From assembly GCA_900544975.1 (NCBI GenBank), contig UQXI01000001.1, positions 114,305-178,304 of the forward strand: a stretch of DNA of 64,000 nucleotides, in the 5' to 3' direction. The position numbers were made by a program, and so were the translations under genes. A model generated the notes under the pieces. The model was not told the DNA's origin, did no database searches, and saw only the letters and a list, made by a program, of their open reading frames with translations. The stretch is from an uncultured Eubacteriales bacterium. GTDB taxonomy: Bacteria; Bacillota; Clostridia; Oscillospirales; Oscillospiraceae. Positions 49,808-58,249 of the stretch are shown here, piece after piece; position 1 is the stretch's first letter; each line of letters begins with the position of its first letter.

Positions 49808-51060
49808 ATCTGATCCTACACCCCCGTCCCCTCTCCGGCCGGATTGCCGCCATTCCCTCCAAATCCTGGGCCCACCGGCTTCTCCTGGGCGCCGCGCTGT
49901 CCGGCAGCCCCACTGTCCTGTCCTGCGATTTCCTTTCGGGAGATGTGGCGGCAACCCTCGCCTGCCTGTCAGCCATGGGCGTTTCTGTGACATACCAAGA
50001 TGGAACCCTGCAGGTCCAGCCCGGCCCGCGGCCCGGGCTCTGCCGCTTGCCCTGCGGGCAGAGCGGTTCCACCCTGCGCTTTCTTCTGCCAGTGGTGGCA
50101 GCCTTGGGAATTTCGGCGGACTTCAATCTGGAAGGGCGGCTGCCGCTGCGGCCTCTGGCCCCCCTGGATCGAGAGTTGGAGGCCCATGGCATCCGTCTTT
50201 CCCGCCCGGAACCAGGCCTTCTCCAGTGCCGGGGCCGCTTGCAGCCAGGGGCATTTACGCTGCCGGGAAATGTATCCAGCCAATTCATCTCAGGGCTCCT
50301 GTTTGCCCTCCCCCTTCTGGAAGGGGAGAGTACCCTTACAGTCACCGGCCCGGTGGAGTCCGGGCCATATTTGGAGATGACCCAGGCGGCTCTGGCGCTG
50401 TTCGGGATCCACATCCCTTTCGATGGGACATCCTATTTCATCTCCCCTACCCCCTATCAGAGCCCTGGGCTGCTCCAGCTAGAGGGGGATTGGTCCAACG
50501 CCGCCTTCTGGCTCTGCGGAGGCGCTTTGGGCGGGGGCATCACCGTGAGCGGGCTGCGCCGGGACAGCCTCCAGGGCGATCGGGCCATCTGTCCCCTGCT
50601 GGCGGAATTGGGCGCAACCCTGTCCTGGGAGCAAGACCGCTGTACCATTGCGCCAGGCCGTCTGCGGCCCATCCGGGTGGATGCGCGGCCCATCCCAGAT
50701 CTGGTCCCCATCCTGGCCGTCGCGGCTGCTGCAGCCCCTGGGGAGAGCCGAATGGAGCACGCGGGCCGGCTCCGGCTGAAAGAATCCGACCGGCTGGAAG
50801 CCACCTGCCGCCTGCTGCAGGATCTGGGCGGTTCCATCCGGCTGGAAGGAGACTGCCTGGTCATCCAGGGCGGTACGCCCCTCCCCGGCGGCGCGGTGGA
50901 GAGCTTCGGTGACCATCGCATTGCCATGGCCGCCGCTGTGGCGGCCAGTCTCTGCCAGGGACCGGTACGGCTCTCCGGTGCGGAGGCTGTCACAAAATCT
51001 TACCCCCGGTTCTGGCAGGATTACCGGAGCCTGGGGGGCATTTGGGAGGAGACCCCATGA
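49804..51060 (+). CDS. aroA: 3-phosphoshikimate 1-carboxyvinyltransferase (EPSP synthase)
   Basis: 418 residues from the ATG at 49804. Sixth shikimate step. IPSKSWAHRLLLGAALSG holds the phosphoenolpyruvate-binding Lys; PCGQSGSTLRFLLPVVAAL, the KESDRLEATCRLLQDLGG motif and GDHRIAMAAAVAA complete the signature. CGQSGST replaces the common NAGTAxR of class I, so it looks like a class II-type or divergent enzyme. It overlaps aroC by 4 nt. Confidence 0.95.
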   Translation: MNLILHPRPLSGRIAAIPSKSWAHRLLLGAALSGSPTVLSCDFLSGDVAATLACLSAMGVSVTYQDGTLQVQPGPRPGLCRLPCGQSGSTLRFLLPVVAALGISADFNLEGRLPLRPLAPLDRELEAHGIRLSRPEPGLLQCRGRLQPGAFTLPGNVSSQFISGLLFALPLLEGESTLTVTGPVESGPYLEMTQAALALFGIHIPFDGTSYFISPTPYQSPGLLQLEGDWSNAAFWLCGGALGGGITVSGLRRDSLQGDRAICPLLAELGATLSWEQDRCTIAPGRLRPIRVDARPIPDLVPILAVAAAAAPGESRMEHAGRLRLKESDRLEATCRLLQDLGGSIRLEGDCLVIQGGTPLPGGAVESFGDHRIAMAAAVAASLCQGPVRLSGAEAVTKSYPRFWQDYRSLGGIWEETP

Positions 51061-52148
51061 GTAGCACCTACGGCGAGAATTTCCGCCTCACCATATTCGG
51101 CCAATCCCACGGACCCGCCATTGGCGTCACCATGGAGGGGCTTCCCGCTGGTTTTCCCATTGATCTGGAGGCCCTCCAGGCCTTTTTAGACCGGCGGGCT
51201 CCTGGGAGAAGGGCCACTGCTACGGCCCGGCGGGAAGGGGACCGGCCGGTGTTCCTCTCCGGCCTGGTGCGCAACATCACCTGCAGCGCACCGCTCACCG
51301 CCGTCATTGCCAACACCGACCCTCAATCCGAGGACTATGCCCCCTTCCGGGACTGTCCAAGGCCCGGACACGGGGATTACACTGCCCAGGTCAAATTCCA
51401 CGGCGCACAAGACGCCGCCGGTGGGGGGCACCTCTCCGGCCGGCTCACCGCGCCCCTGTGCATCGCCGGCGGCATCTGCCTGCAGCTGTTGGCCCGGGAG
51501 GGCGTCGCCATTGCCGCCCACATCCAATCCATTGGGGAGCAGGAAGATCTGCCCTTTGACCCCCAAAATGTAGACAAAGCGCAGCTTCGGGCGCTCCTGG
51601 CCCGGCCCTTTCCCGTCCTCCGGGAGGCCTCCGAAGGGGCGATGACCCAGACCATTCTGGCGGCCAAGGCCGCGGGCGACTCCGTGGGCGGCGTCATTGA
51701 ATGCGCCGCAGTGGGCCTGCCGCCCGGTTGGGGAGACCCCATATTCGGCGGCATGGAAAACCGGATTGCCCAGGCGGTATTCGGCATTCCCGCCGTCCGG
51801 GGCATTGAGTTCGGGGCGGGCTTTTCTGCCGCCCGGCTTCGTGGGAGCGAACACAACGACGCCTTTTATCTGGAGCAGAATCAGGTCCGGACCCGAACCA
51901 ATCGTCACGGCGGCATTCTGGGCGGCATCACCAGCGGCATGCCCCTTGTGTTCCGGGTGGTCATCAAGCCCACCCCCTCCATCCCAACACCTCAGGACAG
52001 CGTCTCCCTGTCCCGCATGGAGCCGGTCAGCCTGCAAATCTCCGGCCGGCACGACCCCTGCATCGTGCCTCGGGCAGTTCCCTGCGTCGAAGCCGCTGCG
52101 GCAGTTGCCATCTATGACGCTTACCTGCAAGCAAAAAAGGGAGGCTAA
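51057..52148 (+). CDS. aroC: Chorismate synthase
   Basis: 363 residues from the ATG at 51057, with GGGAGGAG upstream. Last common step, needing reduced FMN. Motifs: FGQSHGPAIGV, RPGHGDYTAQVKF, GGHLSGRLTAPLCIAGG, and GGILGGITSGMPLVFRVV. Length normal. Stop TAA is followed after 4 bp by the start of the fusion gene. Confidence 0.96.
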   Translation: MSSTYGENFRLTIFGQSHGPAIGVTMEGLPAGFPIDLEALQAFLDRRAPGRRATATARREGDRPVFLSGLVRNITCSAPLTAVIANTDPQSEDYAPFRDCPRPGHGDYTAQVKFHGAQDAAGGGHLSGRLTAPLCIAGGICLQLLAREGVAIAAHIQSIGEQEDLPFDPQNVDKAQLRALLARPFPVLREASEGAMTQTILAAKAAGDSVGGVIECAAVGLPPGWGDPIFGGMENRIAQAVFGIPAVRGIEFGAGFSAARLRGSEHNDAFYLEQNQVRTRTNRHGGILGGITSGMPLVFRVVIKPTPSIPTPQDSVSLSRMEPVSLQISGRHDPCIVPRAVPCVEAAAAVAIYDAYLQAKKGG

Positions 52149-52152
52149 CACC

Positions 52153-53652
52153 ATGGATTTGCAGGACTTTCGGAAGCAAATCGACGAAATTGACCACGAA
52201 TTGATGGCGCTGTTCCAGCGGCGAATGGAAACGGTGGAGAAAATCGCCGCCTATAAGGCCCAGCGAGGTCTCCCCGTCCGGGACCCCCGGCGGGAGGAAG
52301 AGAAGCGGGAAGCGCTCTTGGGGCAGCTCCCCCCAGAGCTACAGGACAGTGCCGGAACTCTGCTCAGCTGCCTGCTCACCCTGAGCCGGGAGTATCAGCA
52401 CCGTCGCATTCCTCCCTCCCCTGGCCCCACACTGCGCTGTGGACTTCTGGGCCGGAAGCTGGCCCATAGTTACTCCCCAGCCATTCACGCCCGGCTGGGC
52501 GCATATGAATACCGGCTCTATGAACGGGAACCGGAGGAGCTGGAGACCTTTCTGCGAAAAGGCGATTGGGACGGGCTGAATGTGACCATCCCTTATAAAA
52601 AAGCCGCTGCAGCCTGCTGTGACCAGCTCTCCCCTCTGGCCCGCTCCCTCGGCAGCGTCAACACTCTGGTGCGCCGCCCCGACGGGAGCCTGTACGGCGA
52701 CAACACCGACGCCTGGGGCTTTTCGGAGACCATCCGTCGGATGGGAATCAACTGCGCCGGAAAAAAGGCCCTGATTCTCGGCTCCGGCGGGGCCTCTGTG
52801 ACGGTGCAATCCGTGCTTCACCAGCTTGGGGCCCAGACGGTGGTGATCTCCCGAAGCGGAGCGCACAACTACCAAAATTTGGACCAGCATGGAGACGCCG
52901 CCATTCTGGTCAACGCCACTCCCGTGGGGATGTACCCGGATAATGAACAGAGCCCCCTCTCCCTCTCCTGCCTTCCCAGGTTGGAGGCTGTATGCGACCT
53001 CATTTACAATCCTGCCCGCACCCGGCTGCTGCTGGACGCCGAAGCCCGGGGCATTGCCTGCACCAACGGACTGTACATGCTGGTGGCCCAGGCCGCCCGG
53101 TCTTCGGAGCTTTTTACCGGGAAATCCATTTCCCGGGAAATTCAGGAGGCAATTGCGGCCCAGGTGGGAGCTGATATGGAGAATTGGATCCTCATCGGTA
53201 TGCCCGGCTGCGGGAAAAGCCGGACCGGCGCGCTCCTGGCCCGTCGCACTGGCCGTCCCTTTGTAGACGCAGACCGAGAGCTGGAGCGGCGCGCGGGGAT
53301 GTCCATACCCGCTTTCCTGCGTCGCCACGGCGAGGCCGCTTTCCGGACCCTGGAAATCCAGGTGCTCCGGGATCTGGGGAAAGGCTCCGGGCAGATCATC
53401 GCCACTGGCGGCGGCTGTGTCACCCGAGAGGAAAACCTCCCGGCCCTGCGCCAGAATGGCCGGATCATCTGGCTGCAACGGCCCCTGGACTCCCTGACCA
53501 CCCGGGGGCGGCCCCTGTCCCAGGCTGTGGGCCTGGAAGAACTTTACCAGTCCCGCCAGCCCATGTATGCCCGTTTTGCCGACCATGTGGTCTCAAACGC
53601 CGGGTCCCTGGAGGATACCGTCCGGCAGATTCTGGAGGTAACCGCCCCATGA
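52153..53652 (+). CDS. Trifunctional chorismate mutase - shikimate dehydrogenase - shikimate kinase fusion
   Basis: 499 residues; GGGAGG 9 nt before the ATG. Residues 1-88: AroQ-type chorismate mutase (LQDFRKQIDEIDHELMALFQ, then VEKIAAYKAQRGLPVRD). Residues about 92-335: AroE shikimate dehydrogenase (HSYSPAIH, NVTIPYKKAA with catalytic Lys, DNTDAWGF, GSGGAS). Residues 342-499: AroK shikimate kinase (P-loop GMPGCGKSRTGALLARRTGR, DADRELERRAGMSI, ATGGGCV). All active-site motifs are intact. An in-frame ATG at 53176, with GGGAG 7 nt before it, starts the kinase and could give free AroK. The order matches two consecutive steps plus the first step after chorismate. Confidence 0.95.
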   Translation: MDLQDFRKQIDEIDHELMALFQRRMETVEKIAAYKAQRGLPVRDPRREEEKREALLGQLPPELQDSAGTLLSCLLTLSREYQHRRIPPSPGPTLRCGLLGRKLAHSYSPAIHARLGAYEYRLYEREPEELETFLRKGDWDGLNVTIPYKKAAAACCDQLSPLARSLGSVNTLVRRPDGSLYGDNTDAWGFSETIRRMGINCAGKKALILGSGGASVTVQSVLHQLGAQTVVISRSGAHNYQNLDQHGDAAILVNATPVGMYPDNEQSPLSLSCLPRLEAVCDLIYNPARTRLLLDAEARGIACTNGLYMLVAQAARSSELFTGKSISREIQEAIAAQVGADMENWILIGMPGCGKSRTGALLARRTGRPFVDADRELERRAGMSIPAFLRRHGEAAFRTLEIQVLRDLGKGSGQIIATGGGCVTREENLPALRQNGRIIWLQRPLDSLTTRGRPLSQAVGLEELYQSRQPMYARFADHVVSNAGSLEDTVRQILEVTAP

Positions 53653-54098
53653 AGCTTTTGATTCTCAACGGTCCCAATCTCAATTTGCTGGGCCTGCGGG
53701 AGCCGGAGATTTACGGCTCCGCCACCTACCACGACCTTCTGGCCCTCATCCAAAGCACGGCCCAAACCCTGGGCCTGGAGGCTACTGTTTACCAATCCAA
53801 CCACGAGGGAGACCTGATAGACCAGATCCAGGCCGCCCGGGGAGTCTACGACGGCATCGTCTTCAATCCCGCCGCCTACACCCACACCAGCGTAGCCCTC
53901 CTGGACGCCCTCCTGGCCGTCCGCATTCCCACCGTGGAGGTCCACCTCTCCGACCTCAGCCAGCGGGAAGCCTTCCGCCAAATTTCCTACATCCGCCCGG
54001 CTTGCATTGCAACGTTTACAGGCCTGGGGATACGCGGATATCAGCGAGGGATGGAATTCCTGTGGCGCTATCTTTTACGCTCTGGGGATTCATCATAA
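53649..54098 (+). CDS. aroQ: Type II 3-dehydroquinate dehydratase
   Basis: 149 residues, overlapping the fusion gene by ATGA. Third shikimate step. Motifs: LNGPNLNLLGLREPEIYG with the catalytic Tyr, NPAAYTHTSVALLDAL, and VEVHLSD. Length normal. Last gene of the operon, followed by a strong terminator that is the first hairpin of a dispersed repeat. Confidence 0.95.
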   Translation: MKLLILNGPNLNLLGLREPEIYGSATYHDLLALIQSTAQTLGLEATVYQSNHEGDLIDQIQAARGVYDGIVFNPAAYTHTSVALLDALLAVRIPTVEVHLSDLSQREAFRQISYIRPACIATFTGLGIRGYQRGMEFLWRYLLRSGDSS

Positions 54099-54170
54099 CG
54101 GCCGACTCAGAATTTCCCCCGCCGTCTGCCATCGACTTCTCTCAAATCGCATACCATGATCATCTTCCAC

Positions 54171-54353
54171 GGGCTTGTCTCAAAGTAAATTTTGAGACAA
54201 GCCCTGACGTTTTTTCAAACCATATTGGTTTGAAAAAACGGTTGATTGAACGCGAAAGGGGCCCTTTGCCCCTTTCACACTTTCCCCGCTGCTCTATATC
54301 GTGAAATTTTTCTCCTGCTTTTTCTTGGTGCAACGGCATGTGAGACCGCCCCG
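54171..54353. mobile_element. MITE-like structured repeat, copy 2; its first hairpin ends the aro operon
   Basis: Full-length match to 26128-26310. Hairpins: GGGCTTGTCTCAAA/TTTGAGACAAGCCC (54171-54204) followed by TGACGTTTTTT, a good plus-strand terminator; a perfect 14-bp stem CGTTTTTTCAAACC/GGTTTGAAAAAACG (54208-54240); GAAAGGGGC/GCCCCTTTC (54254-54276). The right end, TGAGACCGCCC, is a weaker inverse of the left. Confidence 0.7.
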
Positions 54354-54488
54354 TCTTTCGTTCCGAACCTCGGTAAACTGCCCTGATGCGGTAGGAACGC
54401 ACCGTCGGCATTGTATTGACCCGCCGTATTTTTCTATAGTAAAGAGGGGTTGAGAAGTTGAATTTGTACAGCTGTTTCTTGTAAAAAA

Positions 54489-54528
54489 CGAGGCCCTTCC
54501 CCTGCATACTTGCAGGTTTTGGGCCTCG
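54489..54528 (-). terminator. Rho-independent terminator of the C39-like lipoprotein gene
   Basis: Outer stem CGAGGCCC/GGGCCTCG with inner stem CCTGCA/TGCAGG. On the minus strand it ends in CGTTTTTTAC. It lies 58 bp past the stop at 54587. Confidence 0.85.
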
Positions 54529-54586
54529 GTGGCAAATGATTCTGTTGTACCCCGCATCAGATCGTGACCGAGCCGGAAGTCACACC

Positions 54587-55372
54587 TTATGCCTGGGGGG
54601 TTGCAACCAGGAAGCACATATCGTTGGGCTCTCCGGAAGCGTCGTCGAAGAAGTTGTAGAAGGTGAAATTATACAGGAACCGCTCTGCGCCATACACACC
54701 GTAGCCGTCCTGGTTGTGGTCGGTGGTGTCATAGGGATCGGCAACGATGATCACGTCGTCCTGGGTGGTTTCTGTCCCCATGGTGTCGTAGCCAATGATG
54801 ACCTGCCAGTGGCCGCCCCAGTCGTTCCAGCCGATCATAATGGGCGTGCCGGCAGCCAGGGTCTTCTGGATGTAATCAAACGTAAACACATCGTGCACAT
54901 TCTCGCCGCAGTCGAAGGTGGAATACAGGTCGAACCCACCCACGCCTTCAAAAATCTGGATGAGCTGGCTCAGGCTGGTGCCTGCGGGGGTCAAGCCGTT
55001 GCTGCGATACGCAGCCAGAGATTCCTCATTGTACTCCCCCAGTTTGCCATACCAGTTGAGAACCATCAGGGCACTGGACACGCCGCAGCTCCACTCGCTG
55101 GTCTGCTGCTGGGTCTTGAAGTGGGTGAGCATGGTCAGGGTATCGCTGGACTCCAGGTTGTAGAAATCCAGGGTGCTAAAATAGGGGCTATCCTGGTGAT
55201 CGCCCTGCCGCTCCACGCTGTCTGCACCGTCTTCTTCGCTGAGGTTGCAGGAGTAGGGAATCTTCATCTCATCGGTGTAATTGCCGCTGCTTCTCTCCTG
55301 CCCGTTGCCGCAGGCAGTGAGGAGACATGCGCACATAGAAATCACAAGGGACCATACAATTAGTTTTTTCAT
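54587..55372 (-). CDS. Lipoprotein with C39-like (papain-like) peptidase domain
   Basis: 261 residues. Signal peptide with lipobox LLTACG, so membrane-anchored outside the cell. The C39_2-like domain has Cys in TQQQTSEWSCGVSSALMVLN, His in GGHWQVIIGYDT, and a DPYDT motif, giving a plausible Cys-His-Asp site. It may cleave peptides or cross-links; the substrate is unknown. It is a single gene with its own terminator. GGAG lies 10 nt before the ATG. Confidence 0.85.
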   Translation of the reverse strand: MKKLIVWSLVISMCACLLTACGNGQERSSGNYTDEMKIPYSCNLSEEDGADSVERQGDHQDSPYFSTLDFYNLESSDTLTMLTHFKTQQQTSEWSCGVSSALMVLNWYGKLGEYNEESLAAYRSNGLTPAGTSLSQLIQIFEGVGGFDLYSTFDCGENVHDVFTFDYIQKTLAAGTPIMIGWNDWGGHWQVIIGYDTMGTETTQDDVIIVADPYDTTDHNQDGYGVYGAERFLYNFTFYNFFDDASGEPNDMCFLVATPQA

Positions 55373-55593
55373 CGTTATTCACTCCAGCAAAAAATTAATT
55401 GTACTTGCCAAACAATCCCGCCTTGTATTGTGTTATTTATGATTGGGCAGCCAATGCCGCCCGCCCTTTATTTATCCAATTTTCCGGTCGTCTTTTATAT
55501 CGAGTCTATATAGTAATGGTTCAAGCTGGAAAACCAAGCTGATCAGAACGGCCTACTTTTACTACTCTCATGTTGTTTTATACAAGTACCGAT

Positions 55594-55745
55594 GGAGCAT
55601 ATGCTCCGAGGGACCTACGGGGCCGTTGCCCCGCGCTATAAAATTTTGAGCCCGCATAGGCTCCAACAAGAGATTGCGTTCCGGCTCTATCCTCCTTCTG
55701 ACGCAAGGGTTCGCCGTCGGAGGGGGCCATTTCTCGCCCCCCTGG
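55594..55745. other. Structured noncoding stretch with several hairpins
   Basis: Features in order: palindrome GGAGCATATGCTCC (55594-55607), CGGGGC/GCCCCG hairpin (55618-55633), GAGCC/GGCTC hairpin (55648-55663), TTGCGT/ACGCAA pair (55674-55706), and a GGGGG/CCCCC hairpin at 55722-55741. No open frame with a ribosome site. The gap 55373-56099 otherwise contains a fragment resembling the repeat flanks near 47.3 kb (55875-55950) and the capE promoter. Confidence 0.45.
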
Positions 55746-56016
55746 CAGCACGCCCCATTATACAAGAAATTCCAGCAGAGTGCAAGAACAGAATGGGACA
55801 AACTTGAAAAACCCCATTTCTCCAGGGCGTGATTCCAGGCTTCCCGGGCGGTGGGCATCCCATAGCCAGCTGTACATCAGCAGATTCTCCGGTGTTGCCG
55901 TAGGACACTCCTCTTTCCACCGGATGCGGGGGATCCAAATGGCAAAATGCGTGGAAAACACGTATCTGCCTGACGAGAAAATGGCGACATGTTTCCACCT
56001 TTTTCCTCATTTGTGG

Positions 56017-56045
56017 TTGACATTCCCACATTTTTTGACTATACT
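56017..56045 (+). promoter_or_regulatory. Promoter of the polysaccharide operon
   Basis: TTGACA (56017-56022), 17 bp, TATACT (56040-56045): near consensus, 54 nt before the first ATG. Confidence 0.8.
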
Positions 56046-56099
56046 CTAACTTAGACAGTTATGTATTACAAAATCAAACCAACCTACGGAGGCCCCGTT

Positions 56100-57140
56100 A
56101 TGATTCCGGACCTTTCTGGAAAAATCCTTCTGATCACCGGCGGGACCGGTTCCTTTGGCAATGGGATCGTCACCCGCCTTTTGGAAACCGATATTCGGGA
56201 AATTCGCATTTTCTCCCGGGACGAGAAAAAGCAGGATGACATGCGCCACCTCTGCCGGGCCCGCTTCCCCGCCTCCTGGGGCAAGCTCCGGTTTTATCTG
56301 GGGGATGTGCGGGATCCGGATTCCCTCCGCGCCCCCATGGCAGGAGCGGACTATGTCATCCATGCCGCCGCCCTCAAGCAAGTCCCCTCCTGTGAATTCT
56401 TCCCCCTGGAGGCCGTCCGGACCAACGTGCTGGGCACTGACCATGTGCTGGACGCTGCCGTCTGCGCGGGTGTGGAGGGGGTGGTCTGCCTCTCCACAGA
56501 CAAGGCCGCCTACCCCATCAACGCCATGGGCGCCTCCAAAGCCCTGATGGAAAAGACGGCCATTGCCAGGGCCGCTTCCCTGGGACCGGGAAACACCCGG
56601 ATCTGCTGCACCCGATGCGGCAACGTCATGGGGACCCGGGGCAGTGTCATTCCTCTGTTTCTTCAACAGCTTTCCTCCGGCGATCCCCTCACCCTGACGG
56701 ACCCAGCCATGACCCGATTCCTCATGACCATGGAGGAGGCCATCGACCTGGTCCTTCTGGCCCTGACCCAGGGCCACTCCGGGGACATCTGGATCCGGAA
56801 GGCCCCGGCCTGCACCATGGGGGATCTGGCCCAGGCCCTGCTCCTGCTTCTGGGCCGGTCCGCTCCCATCACCATCCTGGGCCCCCGTCACGGCGAAAAG
56901 CTGGCGGAGACCCTCCTGACCGCGGAGGAGTCCGCCCGGGCGCTGGATCTGGGAACCTGCTTCCGCATTCCCATGGACGCCCGGGACCTGCACTACGGCC
57001 TTTCCCCAGCCCTTCTACTCTCTGGGGGCCAGGCTTTTACCTCCGACGGCGCGGCCCGGCTGAGCATCGCCCAAATTCAGGAACGGCTCCTGCAGCTGCC
57101 GGAGGTCCAAGCGCTCCTGCCAAAGGAGGACAACCCATGA
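56100..57140 (+). CDS. capE: UDP-N-acetylglucosamine 4,6-dehydratase/5-epimerase (CapE/FnlA type)
   Basis: 346 residues from the ATG at 56100 (GGAGG 8 nt upstream). Extended SDR fold with TGGTGSFG. The active site reads INAMGASKALMEK, a MxxxK variant of YxxxK that marks the inverting CapE/FlaA1-type dehydratases. In the UDP-N-acetyl-L-fucosamine pathway it starts from UDP-GlcNAc and passes its product to CapF. The two partner genes follow directly, which supports this over the pseudaminic-acid enzyme PseB. Confidence 0.88.
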   Translation: MIPDLSGKILLITGGTGSFGNGIVTRLLETDIREIRIFSRDEKKQDDMRHLCRARFPASWGKLRFYLGDVRDPDSLRAPMAGADYVIHAAALKQVPSCEFFPLEAVRTNVLGTDHVLDAAVCAGVEGVVCLSTDKAAYPINAMGASKALMEKTAIARAASLGPGNTRICCTRCGNVMGTRGSVIPLFLQQLSSGDPLTLTDPAMTRFLMTMEEAIDLVLLALTQGHSGDIWIRKAPACTMGDLAQALLLLLGRSAPITILGPRHGEKLAETLLTAEESARALDLGTCFRIPMDARDLHYGLSPALLLSGGQAFTSDGAARLSIAQIQERLLQLPEVQALLPKEDNP

Positions 57141-58246
57141 AGGTCCTGATCACCGGCGCCGGCGGCTTCCTGGGCAAACATTTGACGGAGGGCCTGGCGG
57201 CCTTGCCCCCCGCCTGCCGTCCCCAGGTCCTGGCCTGTCACCGGGACACGCCGCCGGATCTCTTAGCCAGCTGGTGCCGGGAGGCATCCTTCATGTTCCA
57301 TCTGGCCGGCGTCAACCGGGCCTCCCACCCAGAGGCCTTTTGGGAGGGAAATCTGGCCTTCACCAGGGCGCTTCTCGCCCAGCTGGCAGATCATCCTTGC
57401 CCCATTCTCTTTACCTCCTCCATCCTGGCCGGCGATCCTACCCCCTACGGGCAAAGTAAGCTGGCCGCTGAGGAGGCCCTCCTGCAATACGGCGCCGCCA
57501 CTGGGGCGGAGGTGTTTCTGTACCGTCTCCCCCATGTATTCGGCAGAGGGAGCCGCCCGGACTACAACAGCGCCGTGGCCACCTTCTGCCACCGGATGGC
57601 CCGGGGGCTTCCCATCACCATCCAGAACCCGGGGCAGCGACTGCACCTGGCCTATGTGGATGACGTGGTGGAGGAGTTTCTAGCTTGCTTCTCCGGCTCT
57701 CCCTGCCAGAAGGACGGATTTTGCCACATTCCCAAGGTTTCCTCCGTCACCCTGGAAGACATTCTGGCCCTTCTATCCACCTTCAACCGGCGCCGGGCAG
57801 AGGGAGCCTTGCCTCCGCTTCACGCCCCCTTTGCAAAGCAACTCTACGCCACTTACCTGAGCTTTCTCCCCCAAGAGGCCCTGCGCCGGTCTCAGACCAT
57901 GCACCAGGATCCCCGCGGCAGCTTCACCGAGCTGTTCCGCACCGCCAGCCACGGGCAGCTCTCCGTCAGCCTCACCCGGCCCGGCATTGTCCGGGGCAAC
58001 CACTGGCACAGAACCAAAGCGGAAACCTTCTGGGTGGTCCAGGGCGAGGGGGTCATTCGCCTAAAAAGTCCCACGGGGGAGGTGTGCTCCTTCCCGGTCT
58101 CCGGGCGGGAGATGACCGCCATCGATATCCCGCCGGGCTATGCCCATACCATAGAAAACCGGGGCAGCACCGATCTGGTCACACTGCTGTGGGCCAGCGA
58201 ATGCTTTGATCCCAGCCACCCGGATACCTATCCCCAGGAGGTGTAA
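57137..58246 (+). CDS. capF: CapF/FnlB-type bifunctional epimerase-reductase
   Basis: 369 residues from the ATG at 57137, overlapping capE by ATGA. N-terminal SDR domain (ITGAGGFLGKHL, YGQSKLAAEE for the YxxxK) and C-terminal zinc cupin (GNHWHRTKAETFWVVQGEG). This two-domain layout is specific to CapF, which epimerises C3 and reduces C4 to give UDP-2-acetamido-2,6-dideoxy-L-talose. It lies between capE and the 2-epimerase gene. Confidence 0.9.
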   Translation: MKVLITGAGGFLGKHLTEGLAALPPACRPQVLACHRDTPPDLLASWCREASFMFHLAGVNRASHPEAFWEGNLAFTRALLAQLADHPCPILFTSSILAGDPTPYGQSKLAAEEALLQYGAATGAEVFLYRLPHVFGRGSRPDYNSAVATFCHRMARGLPITIQNPGQRLHLAYVDDVVEEFLACFSGSPCQKDGFCHIPKVSSVTLEDILALLSTFNRRRAEGALPPLHAPFAKQLYATYLSFLPQEALRRSQTMHQDPRGSFTELFRTASHGQLSVSLTRPGIVRGNHWHRTKAETFWVVQGEGVIRLKSPTGEVCSFPVSGREMTAIDIPPGYAHTIENRGSTDLVTLLWASECFDPSHPDTYPQEV

Positions 58247-58249
58247 CCC

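Noticed and set aside
55592..55858. Small open frames on both strands in the gap before capE
   Set aside because: No ribosome site, no known domain, and they cover strong hairpins, so noncoding structure explains them better.
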